This document shows positions 41,363-50,142 of a DNA stretch of 64,000 bases, in pieces. The notes beneath the pieces were generated by a model. The model saw nothing but the letters and a program-made list of their open reading frames with translations. It made no database searches and was not told the origin of the DNA. The stretch lies in NCBI GenBank assembly GCA_017530275.1, contig JAFXMP010000097.1, positions 16,022 through 80,021 on the forward strand, in the 5' to 3' direction. A program made the position numbers and the translations under genes. The stretch's first letter is position 1. Each line of letters opens with the position of its first letter. Source of the DNA: Clostridia bacterium (GTDB lineage: Bacteria > Bacillota_A > Clostridia > Christensenellales > Aristaeellaceae).

Positions 41363-41965
41363 ATGAACATTTTATTGGCGGATTCCAATCGGGATTTGCT
41401 TCAGTGCTATCAGAAGCTGCTTGGTATGGACGGCCATTCAGTCACCACGGTGTTCGACGGGACCCAGGTGCTTTCCCTGCTGGCGCCGGAGAAATATGAT
41501 ATCGCCATTTTGGAAGAAGCTCTGCCCCGCGTCGATCTTGCGCAGATCTTGCAGGCTCTGGAAAAGGACCGCATTCCGGCGATCGTGCTGGCAAGCGGGA
41601 CCGTGACGGTGAGCACCCTGCTGGGAGCATCCTTGCCCAACGCCTATCTTTCCTTTCCCTTCCTCCCTTCGGATTTGATTCAGCTGATGGAGGAAGTGAT
41701 GGAAAAGGCGCGGTCGGCGGAAACCCTGAACTTCTGCGGCGCGGAAGTGGACGTATCCGGATTTTGCTTTACCGGCACCGCCACGCGCCTGACCAACGGG
41801 GAAATCGATCTGCTGAAAGAGTTAAAGAATCCGCGGCGAACGGCGGGAAAACGGACCCGCATCATGATCCAGGCGCTGAACGAGAAGCTGAAAACCATCG
41901 GAAAACCTGCGCGGATCGTTTACGAAATGGAGAAAGGGTACAGGCTGGTGAACAGATATGATTAA
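41363..41965 (+). CDS. Degenerate response regulator (pseudo-receiver, short winged helix)
   Basis: 200 residues from ATG 41363 (AAAGGAG upstream). The receiver fold is clear (MNILLADSNRDLLQCYQKLL, YDIAILEEALPRVD), but the phosphoacceptor Asp in LDxMLP is Glu (LEEALP), one of the acidic pair is Ser (ADSN for DDDP) and the conserved Lys before Pro is Phe (SFPF for TKPF). The C-terminal part (LTNGEIDLLKELKN, ALNEKLKTIG, YEMEKGYRLV) looks like an abbreviated OmpR-type winged helix lacking its middle helices. It should be phosphorylation-independent. It overlaps the kinase-like gene by eight bases. Confidence 0.75.
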   Translation: MNILLADSNRDLLQCYQKLLGMDGHSVTTVFDGTQVLSLLAPEKYDIAILEEALPRVDLAQILQALEKDRIPAIVLASGTVTVSTLLGASLPNAYLSFPFLPSDLIQLMEEVMEKARSAETLNFCGAEVDVSGFCFTGTATRLTNGEIDLLKELKNPRRTAGKRTRIMIQALNEKLKTIGKPARIVYEMEKGYRLVNRYD

Positions 41966-43271
41966 AACGAGGAAACGGTTCGTCATTTTTGCCGCGCTCT
42001 GCGTGTTCGTGCTGCTGTTCGTGCTGTTGGGAATCATCAACGGCGTGAACTTCACCATGGCCAGCGAGGACGCCGATCAACTGACCGAGATGCTGGCGCA
42101 GCAGCGGGGCGTGTTTGGCAATCCAGCGCTGCCTGTCCCGGACCTCCAGGGCATCACGCCCCCGGAAGGCGTTATTCCCCCGGAAGGAATCACGCCCCCG
42201 GAAGGCATGACACCCCCGTCCATCGATCCCCAGGGCAATCCGCCGGAAGGTTTCTTCCCCGGTTTCATGGGCCCCATGGGCCCCAATTCCCCGGAAATGG
42301 AGTCCTCCCTGCGCTACTTCACGTTCTCGTTTGACAAAGAGGGAAACGCAGAGTTAGTCGCTCTGCAAATCAGCGCGGTAACGGAGGAGGAAGCCCTCAC
42401 CTGGGCCTGTTCCCTGCTTGGAGAGCAAAAAACGGGCTGGACGCGCGGCACCTACCGCTACCGGGTCTATAAGAACGACGGCATAAAATACGTCACCGTG
42501 ATCGACCAGGGGCGTGAACTGCTGCCCTGCTTCCGCATCCTGCTGATTTCCGGCATCGGGCTGATCGTGGGGATGATCGCCAGCTACATTGCCCTCATGT
42601 ACATCGGCAAAAGGCTCTTTCAGCCCCTGGAGGAAGCGGACAGGAAGCAGAAGCGCTTTATCGCCAAGGCGGAAAAGGAATTCAAGGTGCCCCTTACCAT
42701 CATTAACGCCAACACGGAGATCATGGAACGGGAGATGGGCGAAACGGAGCAGACCCAGTCCATCAACCGGCAGGTGAAGCAGATGATCGGCCTGGTCAAG
42801 AACCTGTCCACCGTGGGCGTGTTCGACGAAAAAGAGCTCACCATGCTCCAATGCGATCTGTCCGCCCTGGCCCAAGCGGCGGGGGACGCTGCGAAAGCCC
42901 GGTTTGAGGAAAAGGGTCTCAGGCTGACGATTGCAGCCGATCAGCCTGCGGCAGTCTTAGGCGACAGCGAAGCCATGAACGACCTGATCTCCGAGCTGCT
43001 GGACAACCAGCTCAAATTCGCCTCTGCCTGGGCGGAACTCAAGGTGGTGCAGAAGGACGGCCACAGCGTGATCACCGCATCCAATGATACGGCGCTTCCC
43101 AATGGCAATCTGGACCAGGCGTTCGACCGCTTCACAAGGCTTTCCAACGCCGGAGGCGTACCCGGCGTGGGCTTGGGCCTGAGCCACGTGAAGGAAATCG
43201 CGCGGGCTCACAACGGGCGGGTCAGCGCCAAGGCGGCGGATGGTGCATTTATCCTCCGCGTGATCCTGTAA
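41958..43271 (+). CDS. Histidine-kinase-like sensor lacking the phospho-His
   Basis: 437 residues with membrane segments at about 8-30 and 195-217. The extracellular part has a run of PPEG units (ITPPEGVIPPEGITPPEG). In the dimerisation region, F-A-ASHELKTPL of active kinases reads FIAKAEKEFKVPL, putting Lys where His should be. The ATPase domain keeps the N box (ELLDNQLKFA), an F-box-like AFDRFTRLSN and a G box GVPGVGLGLS, so nucleotide binding is plausible. With the regulator before it, it forms a pair in which both phosphorylation sites are changed. The overlap of the genes shows they work together. Confidence 0.82.
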   Translation: MIKTRKRFVIFAALCVFVLLFVLLGIINGVNFTMASEDADQLTEMLAQQRGVFGNPALPVPDLQGITPPEGVIPPEGITPPEGMTPPSIDPQGNPPEGFFPGFMGPMGPNSPEMESSLRYFTFSFDKEGNAELVALQISAVTEEEALTWACSLLGEQKTGWTRGTYRYRVYKNDGIKYVTVIDQGRELLPCFRILLISGIGLIVGMIASYIALMYIGKRLFQPLEEADRKQKRFIAKAEKEFKVPLTIINANTEIMEREMGETEQTQSINRQVKQMIGLVKNLSTVGVFDEKELTMLQCDLSALAQAAGDAAKARFEEKGLRLTIAADQPAAVLGDSEAMNDLISELLDNQLKFASAWAELKVVQKDGHSVITASNDTALPNGNLDQAFDRFTRLSNAGGVPGVGLGLSHVKEIARAHNGRVSAKAADGAFILRVIL

Positions 43272-43287
43272 GACGGGAGGCGGCAGT

Positions 43288-43995
43288 ATGGCAGGACCCA
43301 TCGTCGTGATGAAGCGCTATGAGCTGAAATACCTGCTGGACGGCGCGCAGACCGATTTTCTGGTAAAAAAGCTGGAGGGCCACATGAAGCTGGACCAATA
43401 CGGCCGCACCTCCATCGCATCCTTATACTACGACACCCCCAATTATCAGCTGATCCGCACCTCGGTGGAAAAGCCCCCCTTCAAGGAAAAAATCCGTCTG
43501 CGCTCCTACGGATTGGCCACCCGGGAATCTCCCGTATTCCTGGAACTCAAGCGCAAGGCATACGGCATCGTGTATAAGCGCCGGGTGCAGACCACCATTC
43601 CCCTGGTGGAAAAGTTTTTCGCGGGCAGCGGCGATATCTGCGCCCCCGGGCAGATCAACCGGGAGATCACCTATTTTCGGGATTACTACCAGACGCTGGT
43701 GCCTGCCTGCCTGATCATTTACGACCGGGAAGCGTTCTTTGAGCCGGGTGGCGACCTGCGCCTGACCATCGATTATAACCCGCGCTACCGCACCGATCAT
43801 TTGGACCTGACCTATTCCATGGACGGCCTTCCCCTTCGTCCGCCGGGACACACCATCCTGGAAATCAAGGTGCAGGAGGCCATGCCCCTGTGGCTGACCC
43901 ATATTTTGGACGAAGGGCAGATTTACAAAAACAGCTTTTCCAAATACGGCGAAGCGTTCCGGCAGCAGCTGCTGAACGCCCGAAAAGCAGGATGA
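43288..43995 (+). CDS. VTC-domain protein (polyphosphate-polymerase-like)
   Basis: 235 residues. The tunnel-fold motifs of VTC domains are present: KRYELKYLLD, IASLYYDTPNY, KIRLRSYG, VFLELKRKAYGIVYKRR, and LEIKVQEAMPLWL near the end, with the basic residues that line the polyphosphate channel and the Glu in ELK and EIK that bind metal. Bacterial members commonly lie beside DUF4956 proteins and CotH-like genes, as here with the next gene. The actual product is not proven. GGGAGGCGG precedes the ATG. Confidence 0.85.
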   Translation: MAGPIVVMKRYELKYLLDGAQTDFLVKKLEGHMKLDQYGRTSIASLYYDTPNYQLIRTSVEKPPFKEKIRLRSYGLATRESPVFLELKRKAYGIVYKRRVQTTIPLVEKFFAGSGDICAPGQINREITYFRDYYQTLVPACLIIYDREAFFEPGGDLRLTIDYNPRYRTDHLDLTYSMDGLPLRPPGHTILEIKVQEAMPLWLTHILDEGQIYKNSFSKYGEAFRQQLLNARKAG

Positions 43996-44016
43996 CAGAA
44001 AGAGAGGCTTCTAAAA

Positions 44017-44688
44017 ATGTTCGATTCTATTTATTCCGCTTCCGTCACTCCCAGCCAGTTTTTGATCATGGCTGCCGCTTCCCTGGTTTCCGGCATTCTT
44101 TTCTCCTGGCTCATGAGCTTCCGTATCCGCGCCAAGAGCCGCTTCTTCATCGTCACCTCCATCATGCCCTTCGTGGTGGGCATGGTGCTCACATTCGTCA
44201 GCGGGAACATCGGCGCGGCGGTGGGCTTCGGCGGCGCGCTGGCCCTGACCCGGTTCCGTTCCGCCCAGGGCAGCGCGGACGAGATCGCGGCCATCCTCAT
44301 TGCCATGGCGGCCGGCGTGGCCTTCGGTATGGGCTATATCGCCTACGGCGTGCTGGCCTTGGCGGCTATGGGCGTCATTTTCCTGGCGCTGTCCAGCGTC
44401 AAGCTGTTCGACCACGCCTCCATGCAGGAGGACAAGCTGCTGAGAATCACCATCCCCGAATCCCTGGATTACGCCCGGGTGTTCGACGATACCTTCGCCC
44501 ACTATCTCAAGAGCGTTGAAAACGCGGGAGTCAAAACCACCGGCATGGGCAGCATGTTCCGCCTGTCCTTCAAGATCAGGATGAAGAACCCCGCCGAGGA
44601 AAAGGAACTGATCGACGAACTGCGCACCAAGAACGGCAACCTGGAGATTTCCATCCTGCCCTACGCCGAACCTCAGAATCAGCTGTAA
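44017..44688 (+). CDS. DUF4956 membrane protein
   Basis: 223 residues with four predicted membrane segments between about 15 and 130 and a soluble C-terminal domain. The segment GNIGAAVGFGGALALTRFRS then AQGSADEIAAILIAMAAGVAFGMGY is the conserved signature of DUF4956 proteins. It sits 21 bases after the VTC-domain gene in the same direction, a pairing found widely in Bacillota; it may form a membrane partner or channel for the polymerase, which is inference. The operon thus reads pseudo-regulator, pseudo-kinase, VTC, DUF4956. Confidence 0.85.
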   Translation: MFDSIYSASVTPSQFLIMAAASLVSGILFSWLMSFRIRAKSRFFIVTSIMPFVVGMVLTFVSGNIGAAVGFGGALALTRFRSAQGSADEIAAILIAMAAGVAFGMGYIAYGVLALAAMGVIFLALSSVKLFDHASMQEDKLLRITIPESLDYARVFDDTFAHYLKSVENAGVKTTGMGSMFRLSFKIRMKNPAEEKELIDELRTKNGNLEISILPYAEPQNQL

Positions 44689-44751
44689 TATCCAAAGCAT
44701 ATTGCAACAGCCATACCCATTTGCCGGCATGGCTGTTTGACTGCTCGTGTC

Positions 44752-45180
44752 TTACGAGTTCACTTCCGAAGAAGCCGTCACGAAGGTATACGCGGCGGTC
44801 AGGACACGGCGGGCGCCTTCGTGCTCGAAATAGGGCAGCGCTTCCCGGTAAGGCAGCAGCAGGACGCGCCGGATCTCGCTGGGGCGTGGCGTGAGCGGTT
44901 CATTTTCAAATTCTGCCAGGAAATAGACCACCCGCTTTCTCGTGCCTGGCTTTTCTGCCAGATCATATTCGTCCTCCTGCCGGAAGCCGGGCAGGAAGCG
45001 GGGCCGCAGGCCGATTTCCTCTTCGATTTCCCGCCGGGCCGTTTCCATTTCCGTTTCGGAGCCCTCCATGTGCCCCTTGGGGAAGCTGTACGCTCCCGCC
45101 ATTTCCTGTACGATGACAAACAAAGGTTCCCCGTTCTGCCATTTGAATACGATGGCTCCGCAGGAATATTCCCAATTCAT
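44752..45180 (-). CDS. Nudix hydrolase
   Basis: 142 residues with a complete Nudix box from Gly36 to Leu58 (GHMEGSETEMETARREIEEE then IGL), which binds the metal for hydrolysis of nucleoside-diphosphate-linked compounds. The opening EYSCGAIVF and SFPKGHMEG are typical of the diadenosine-polyphosphate (MutT/Ap4A) subgroup. It is convergent with the DUF4956 gene and stands alone. Confidence 0.9.
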   Translation of the reverse strand: MNWEYSCGAIVFKWQNGEPLFVIVQEMAGAYSFPKGHMEGSETEMETARREIEEEIGLRPRFLPGFRQEDEYDLAEKPGTRKRVVYFLAEFENEPLTPRPSEIRRVLLLPYREALPYFEHEGARRVLTAAYTFVTASSEVNS

Positions 45181-45251
45181 GGATTGATGCCGCCTTTCAA
45201 GTTTTTTTCAGTATAACATGAATATGGAGGATTGCAAAGCCCTTATCAGCC

Positions 45252-45280
45252 TTGAAATGAAAATCCATTTATTGTATAAT
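45252..45280 (+). promoter_or_regulatory. Sigma-A promoter of the degV-like gene
   Basis: TTGAAA (45252-45257), 17-base spacer, TATAAT (45275-45280), about 58 bases before the Shine-Dalgarno AGAGGAGG. Confidence 0.75.
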
Positions 45281-45357
45281 GCAGATGAGCCGGCGCACGT
45301 GAAGCGCGGCTTGCATCCATGGGAACAACGCGTTATAGAGAGGAGGCGCACACGCTT

Positions 45358-46194
45358 ATGCGTTGGCATATCGTCGCAGACACCAGCTGTGATTTGTTCA
45401 GCCTGCCAGTTGAAACGCCGGACGCTGATTTTTCCACCATCCCTTTTTCCATCCGCATCGGCGGTACGGAGTATATTGATAACGAGGATATTTCCATCGA
45501 AACCATGCTCATGGCCAATGAAAACCACCGGGAAGCCGCGCACACGGCGTGCCCCGGACCTCAGGACTGGCTGGAGAAATTCGCGCCTGAAGGCCCGGTG
45601 CTGGCTTTTACTATTTCCAGCAATTTATCCGGCAGCTACAACAGCGCGTGTACAGCCCGGAATATGATCCTGGAGGAGAAGCCGGAAAAGCAAATCGCGG
45701 TGATCGATACCAAGGCCACTGGGCCGGAAACGGTGCTCATCATCCGCAAGGCATGCGAAATGATCAACAGCGGCGCGGCGTTTGATCAGATCGTGCAGGC
45801 GCTGAATGAAACCGCGGAAAAAACCCATATCATCTTTGCCCTGTCCTCCTATCATAATCTGATCAAGAACGGGCGGGTCAACCGTCTGGTGGGCCTGCTG
45901 GCCGGACACCTGGGCTTCTGGGGCATCGGAATCGGGGACGATCACGGCGAAATCGCCATGCGCGGCAAGGCCAGGGGCCAAAAGAACATGATCCGCTTTA
46001 TGGCGGAGGAGATCCGCAAAATCGGCCTGGCGGGAAAGGAAATCGTCATTTCCCATTGCCAGAACGAGGAAGCCGCGCGGCAGCTCAAGGATGCGCTGCT
46101 AAACGCCTTCCAGCAGGTGAAGGTGGATATTCTGGCCACCCGGGGCCTGGATAGCTTCTATGCCGAACGCCACGGACTGATCGTGGGATTCTGA
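45358..46194 (+). CDS. DegV-family fatty-acid-binding protein
   Basis: 278 residues. The N-terminus WHIVADTSCDLFSLP, the STIPFSIRIGGTEYIDNEDI segment, the lipid-binding TISSNLSGSYNSA motif and SSYHNLIKNGRVNRLVGLLAG are standard DegV features. In Bacillota such proteins (FakB type) deliver fatty acids to the FakA kinase. ATG 45358 is preferred to a start 39 bases earlier because GAGAGGAGG lies at the right distance. A strong terminator follows. Confidence 0.9.
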   Translation: MRWHIVADTSCDLFSLPVETPDADFSTIPFSIRIGGTEYIDNEDISIETMLMANENHREAAHTACPGPQDWLEKFAPEGPVLAFTISSNLSGSYNSACTARNMILEEKPEKQIAVIDTKATGPETVLIIRKACEMINSGAAFDQIVQALNETAEKTHIIFALSSYHNLIKNGRVNRLVGLLAGHLGFWGIGIGDDHGEIAMRGKARGQKNMIRFMAEEIRKIGLAGKEIVISHCQNEEAARQLKDALLNAFQQVKVDILATRGLDSFYAERHGLIVGF

Positions 46195-46206
46195 CGGCTT
46201 TTGTAA

Positions 46207-46246
46207 ACAGAAATCGCCATACCGGACGCGGTATGGCGATTTCTGT
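46207..46246 (+). terminator. Long terminator hairpin after the degV-like gene
   Basis: An 18-base arm (46207-46224, ACAGAAATCGCCATACCG) is exactly complementary to 46229-46246 with a four-base loop. The T-rich tail is short (TTATT). The remaining bases up to 46414 show nothing. Confidence 0.75.
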
Positions 46247-46414
46247 TATTCGGCGAACAGTTCAGGGAAAACGCTCGGCCCCCAAGACTGTTGAATCTTC
46301 GGATATGATAAGAACCCATTCCGGCGTCCGGCCTGTTGATCCAGCTGAGCGGGAGAAGCGCGGCGGCAGTTTGCCGTTCTTCTGAAGCAGCAGCGTGCGC
46401 TTTCGCTGTCGGGT

Positions 46415-47764
46415 TTATCGGGTCACGTTTTTGATCCACTTATCGCCCCGCAGGCGCAGGAAGGCGATGAGCCATTTGAAACACTGATCGATGCGGGTGC
46501 AGAAATAGATGGCGGCCAGGGGCCAATGGAACACGAAAGCCGCTAAAGCGGCGGTGGGCAGCACCACCAGCCAGCCGCAGATCATATCCACCAGCATCAC
46601 GAACCGGCTGTCCCCGGCTCCGCGGTTGATGCCGATGAAGCAGGAGGCGTGGTAGCTGGTGCCAAGCAGGGTAAAGGAGCAAATGCCGATCATCTTTGCC
46701 GCTAAGGCGAAGGTGTTTTCATCCAGATTGTAGAGGGATACGAAGGGCTTGCGCAGCAGGAACACCAACGCGCTCATGACAGCGCCGATACAAAGGAACA
46801 TGATCTGAATGGTGCCCGCGTATTCCCGCACACGCTTGTAATCCTTTTCGCCCACGGCCTTGCCCACCACCACGCAGGCGCCGCCCGCTAAGGCGAAGGT
46901 GAACATGGTGCCCAGGTTCATCATCATGTCGGTTACGGAGGTGGCGTCGATCATCATTTTGCCCATCTGGCCCAGGATCACGGCCTTGAGCAGGTTCACC
47001 AGGGCCCATTGGGCGTCAGTCAGGCCCACGGGCAGGCCGTAGCGGGCGTAATCCTGCCATGCCCAGCCCTCGCTTTTCGTCAGGTCCCTGGGCGCGATTG
47101 GCAGGGCTTTCTGCACCCGGAAGAAATAGATCCACACCAGAGCCGCTTCCAGGAGCCGGGCAATTACCGTAGCGATGGCCGCGCCGGTCACGCCCAAGGC
47201 GGGCAGGCCTAAATGCCCGAAAATCAGAACATAGTTCAGCCCAATATTGGCGAACAGGGAAAGAACGGTGGTGTACAGCGTCACCCGCACCACTTCCACG
47301 CCTTTCAGCATGCCCACCATGGCGCTGGTGAACGCCAAAGGCAGGTAACTGAAGCAAACGATAGGCAGGTAGTTCATCGCCAGATCGATCACCGCCGTTT
47401 CCCCGCTGTTGATCACCAGCCCTAACAGCGCTCGGGGAAACAGCCGCACCAGGGCGATGGCCAACAGGGCGAACAGCACGCAGACCGTAAACGACACGGC
47501 ACACACCGTACGGATGCGTTTTTCATCCTTTTTGCCCCAGTACTGGCTGATCAGCACGATGGCCCCCGTGGAAAGCCCGGTGAGGGCCGCGGTGACAAAC
47601 GTGGTGACGGCGTTGCTCTGGGCCACGGCAGACAGGGCGTTGCCTCCCGTGCGCGTCACCATCACGTTGTCCGCCATCACCACCAGAAGGTTCACCGCGC
47701 TCTGAAAAGCCGCGGGAAGCGATAAGCGCAGGATCGTCTGATAAAACTTTTTGTCCCGTACCAT
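46415..47764 (-). CDS. MATE-family multidrug/Na+ antiporter
   Basis: About 449 residues and twelve membrane segments, the MATE standard. It opens FYQTILRLSLPAAFQSAVNL, with LVVMADNVMVTRTGGNALSAVAQ then GLSTGAIVLISQYWGKKDEK, the conserved first-half motif; the second half has the parallel GGACVVVGKAVGEKDYKR. Among several in-frame ATG codons, the one at 47764 (MVRDKKFY) has AAGGGAG about ten bases before it. It exports cationic drugs or metabolites; the specific substrate is unknown. Confidence 0.9.
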   Translation of the reverse strand: MVRDKKFYQTILRLSLPAAFQSAVNLLVVMADNVMVTRTGGNALSAVAQSNAVTTFVTAALTGLSTGAIVLISQYWGKKDEKRIRTVCAVSFTVCVLFALLAIALVRLFPRALLGLVINSGETAVIDLAMNYLPIVCFSYLPLAFTSAMVGMLKGVEVVRVTLYTTVLSLFANIGLNYVLIFGHLGLPALGVTGAAIATVIARLLEAALVWIYFFRVQKALPIAPRDLTKSEGWAWQDYARYGLPVGLTDAQWALVNLLKAVILGQMGKMMIDATSVTDMMMNLGTMFTFALAGGACVVVGKAVGEKDYKRVREYAGTIQIMFLCIGAVMSALVFLLRKPFVSLYNLDENTFALAAKMIGICSFTLLGTSYHASCFIGINRGAGDSRFVMLVDMICGWLVVLPTAALAAFVFHWPLAAIYFCTRIDQCFKWLIAFLRLRGDKWIKNVTR

Positions 47765-47834
47765 AGCGGTCATACTCCCTTTTTCTGCTGTGTTTTGCAT
47801 GTTATCATATTCGGCAGGGAACGTCAAGACGGCA

Positions 47835-47870
47835 GAAAAAACTGCCCCACATGCCGTGAGGCAGTTCTTT
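47835..47870 (-). terminator. Bidirectional terminator between the SH3 and MATE genes
   Basis: AACTGCC (47840-47846) and GGCAGTT (47860-47866) pair, with a T-run on each strand (A-run at 47835-47840, T-run from 47867). It ends the SH3-protein transcript on the minus strand. Confidence 0.85.
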
Positions 47871-47892
47871 TTATAGTGCGCGGAGCCTGGCC

Positions 47893-48660
47893 TCAGATAC
47901 GGCGCAGGCAGGTTTTGCGGATGTAGCCCATTTTATTATCCTTGGGGCATTCCACCAGGCAGAACACATCGTCGATATCCCAATCGATCACGCGCACCCA
48001 TTCGCCGTTATCGTGGCGGCCGCGGTTCATGCCGTAGATGTCGCTGGGCTCGCTGTACAGGTAGCAGTAGCCGTAAGGATCGGTGCTGTCCACCACGGCG
48101 TAGAAGTCCAGGGGCTTGTAGTCTTTTTCCTGCACCAGAGCGGTCTTGTGCATATAGCCGTTCTTTTTGGTGCGTTCGCTGTAAACGGCGGCATAGTCTT
48201 CGCTGGCGTCCCAATCTACGATCTGGATATATTCGCCATTGGTATACTTGCCCAGATTGCGGCCGTTGATGTCGCTGGGTTTATCGTAGAGATAGCTGTA
48301 GCCTTCCGGGTCGATGCTGTACACACGATAGCGGGTGCGCTTGACCGTATCGCCGTAGGGCTGCAGGGCGTAATCGTGGATATAGCCCGTTTTGCCATTG
48401 GAGCAGACCACAAAATAATAGCCGTAGCTTTGCTCGTAGCTGATCACCTTCACGATTTCGCCGTTTTCATGCTTGCCCAGGTTGCGGCCGTTTACGTCGC
48501 TGGGTTTATCGTACAGGTAGCAGTAGCCGTTGGGCTCAAAGCTTTCCACCACGTATTGGGGCAGGTCGTCCGAGTAACTGTAAGCCTGGGCCAGGGCCTG
48601 AGGCGCCAGGGTCAGCAGCAGCGCACAGAGCAGCGCCCACGAAATCAGCCTTCTTTTCAT
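47893..48660 (-). CDS. Secreted protein with three SH3-like repeats
   Basis: 255 residues from the ATG at 48660 (GGGAG upstream; the longer upstream frame has no such site). A signal peptide (about 1-23, ending APQALAQA) is followed by three units of about 75 residues, each with a YCYLYDKPSDVNGRNLGKHE- or YSYLYDKPSDINGRNLGKYT-like segment and a GYIHDYAL/GYMHKTAL/GYIRKTCL close. They look like bacterial SH3 domains that bind cell-wall peptides. No catalytic domain is attached, so it may be an inhibitor, adhesin or wall-anchored accessory protein. Confidence 0.8.
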   Translation of the reverse strand: MKRRLISWALLCALLLTLAPQALAQAYSYSDDLPQYVVESFEPNGYCYLYDKPSDVNGRNLGKHENGEIVKVISYEQSYGYYFVVCSNGKTGYIHDYALQPYGDTVKRTRYRVYSIDPEGYSYLYDKPSDINGRNLGKYTNGEYIQIVDWDASEDYAAVYSERTKKNGYMHKTALVQEKDYKPLDFYAVVDSTDPYGYCYLYSEPSDIYGMNRGRHDNGEWVRVIDWDIDDVFCLVECPKDNKMGYIRKTCLRRI

Positions 48661-48730
48661 GTTTGTATCTCCCTTCCAGTTTTCTGTCTTCACTATGTAT
48701 ACGAAATGAAACTGCAAAAACCTGCCTGTT

Positions 48731-49147
48731 TCAGAAATTATTTCCTGCGGCGGGCAAAATTTCCGCCCGACGCAGGGCTTCCAGCAGATTCTTGGCACAT
48801 TTTTCATACGTCCGCTCATCGCCGCCGTAAGGGTCGGGGATGGGCGGCCAGAGCACACTCACTTTGCGGGAGTATTGGGGAAACATCATGTTCAGCATCG
48901 CTTCGTGGGCTTCGGTCATCACCCACACGGCTTCCGCTTCTCCCAGCAGGGCTTCATCTACCGTGCGCGCCCGGTGGCCGGTGAGGTCAGCCCCGTAAAG
49001 ACGGGCAGCGCGGATGGCCTGAGGCGACGCGGGTGCGCCGGGCAAGGCGTGCAGCCCTGCGGATTGGGCGTCCACCCCCGCGGCCCGGGCCAAGGCGCAG
49101 GCCATGGGACTGCGGCAGGTGTTGCCGGTACAAACAAACAAGATCAT
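48731..49147 (-). CDS. Low-molecular-weight protein tyrosine phosphatase
   Basis: 138 residues. The P-loop CTGNTCRS (Cys6 to Arg12) opens the protein directly after the first strand, and DPYGG (about 103-107) supplies the general-acid Asp. Members reverse BY-kinase phosphorylation in capsule systems or act as arsenate reductases; here only one kinase (16318) is in the window, 30 kb away, so partnership is a guess. It follows a short gap after the SH3-repeat protein gene in map order, same strand. Confidence 0.9.
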   Translation of the reverse strand: MILFVCTGNTCRSPMACALARAAGVDAQSAGLHALPGAPASPQAIRAARLYGADLTGHRARTVDEALLGEAEAVWVMTEAHEAMLNMMFPQYSRKVSVLWPPIPDPYGGDERTYEKCAKNLLEALRRAEILPAAGNNF

Positions 49148-49192
49148 CGTATCACACCATTACGATTTTCAAATTGGAATTTGACGGCAGCG

Positions 49193-49300
49193 TTGAGAGT
49201 TAAGAGTTGAGAGTTGAGATATTATAGTGTCTATCAATAGGCGGCTACAGTTGGCCAACTATATAAATCTCCACTCTCAACTCTCAACTCTTAACTCTCT
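49193..49300. repeat. Palindromic CTCAACTCT element, copy 3
   Basis: Left arm TTGAGAGTTAAGAGTTGAGA onward to about 49220, right arm from AACTATATAAATCTCCACTC to about 49300. It lies 22 bases from the end of the class-A-like hydrolase gene. Confidence 0.88.
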
Positions 49301-49322
49301 CCTCCGTAAATCCCAGGTTATG

Positions 49323-50099
49323 TCACACCCATCCAACAAAATCACGCGCGGCGTCCTGGATGAAGCGTTCAAAGGCGGGCACGTCGGTATGGTTGGAAGC
49401 GAAGCACAGGACCAGCGGATGTTCCGCGTACACGATGCCCACGTCGTGGGTGATACCGTCGTCCTCGCCGGTCTTGTGGGCGATTTCCAAGTCGTCAAGG
49501 AAAAAGGGCATTTTGCCGTTGAGCCGCTGGTCCCGGAGGATACCCAGCATTTCCGCGTCGGCTTCGGGGGACACGCATTCCCCTTTGTACAGCATTTCCA
49601 GCAGTTGGCCCATTTCCTCTGCTGTGATTGTGTTTTCAAGACCCCTTGCGGAAGCCTCCGAATCGAACAGCAGGCGGCGCAGGGTGGATTTTTCCAGGCC
49701 CAGCTTGCGCATCCCGGCGTTTACGTTTTCCATACCCAAGCGCTCGATCAGGATATTGGTGGCGGTGTTGTCGCTGACGATGATCATGAGCACGCACAGG
49801 TCCCGGAGCGTGACGGTGAGGCCGTCGTGCAGGTAGGTCAGCGCTCCGCAGGAGGGCATTTTCTGCTCCGGGCGGATGGACACGCTTTCATCCATGGATA
49901 GTAAGCCGTCCCGGGCCTGTCTGAATGCTTCCACCAAGATTGGCAGCTTGATCACGCTGGCCGCCACCAGGGGGGTATCCGCCTGATAAGCCCATTTTTC
50001 ATCGGTGGTCAGGTCCTTGCCGTAAACGCTGATTTCGCCCGGAAGCGCCGTCATGCGGGGCAAAAGGGAGCGCAGGAAGTCCGTAAATCCTTCTTTCAT
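49323..50099 (-). CDS. Class-A beta-lactamase-fold serine hydrolase
   Basis: 258 residues. Motifs are Ser48-x-x-Lys51 (ASVIK), SDN near 109 in IIVSDNTATN, and KTG near 209 in HKTGEDDG. The omega-loop region (SEASARGLENTITAEEM) does not show the E-x-E-L-N form of resistance enzymes, and there is no signal peptide, so a cytoplasmic peptidase- or esterase-like role is more likely than antibiotic resistance. The gene is bracketed by copies 3 and 4 of the palindromic element, 22 and 43 bases away. Confidence 0.85.
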   Translation of the reverse strand: MKEGFTDFLRSLLPRMTALPGEISVYGKDLTTDEKWAYQADTPLVAASVIKLPILVEAFRQARDGLLSMDESVSIRPEQKMPSCGALTYLHDGLTVTLRDLCVLMIIVSDNTATNILIERLGMENVNAGMRKLGLEKSTLRRLLFDSEASARGLENTITAEEMGQLLEMLYKGECVSPEADAEMLGILRDQRLNGKMPFFLDDLEIAHKTGEDDGITHDVGIVYAEHPLVLCFASNHTDVPAFERFIQDAARDFVGWV

Positions 50100-50142
50100 A
50101 GCAGCCTTTGGCCAAGGTATTGAAAAGGATGCTTTCGGTCAG

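Noticed and set aside
49323..50099. Beta-lactam resistance gene
   Set aside because: Ser-x-x-Lys, SDN and KTG are present, but the omega-loop Glu motif and signal peptide are not, so resistance is not supported.
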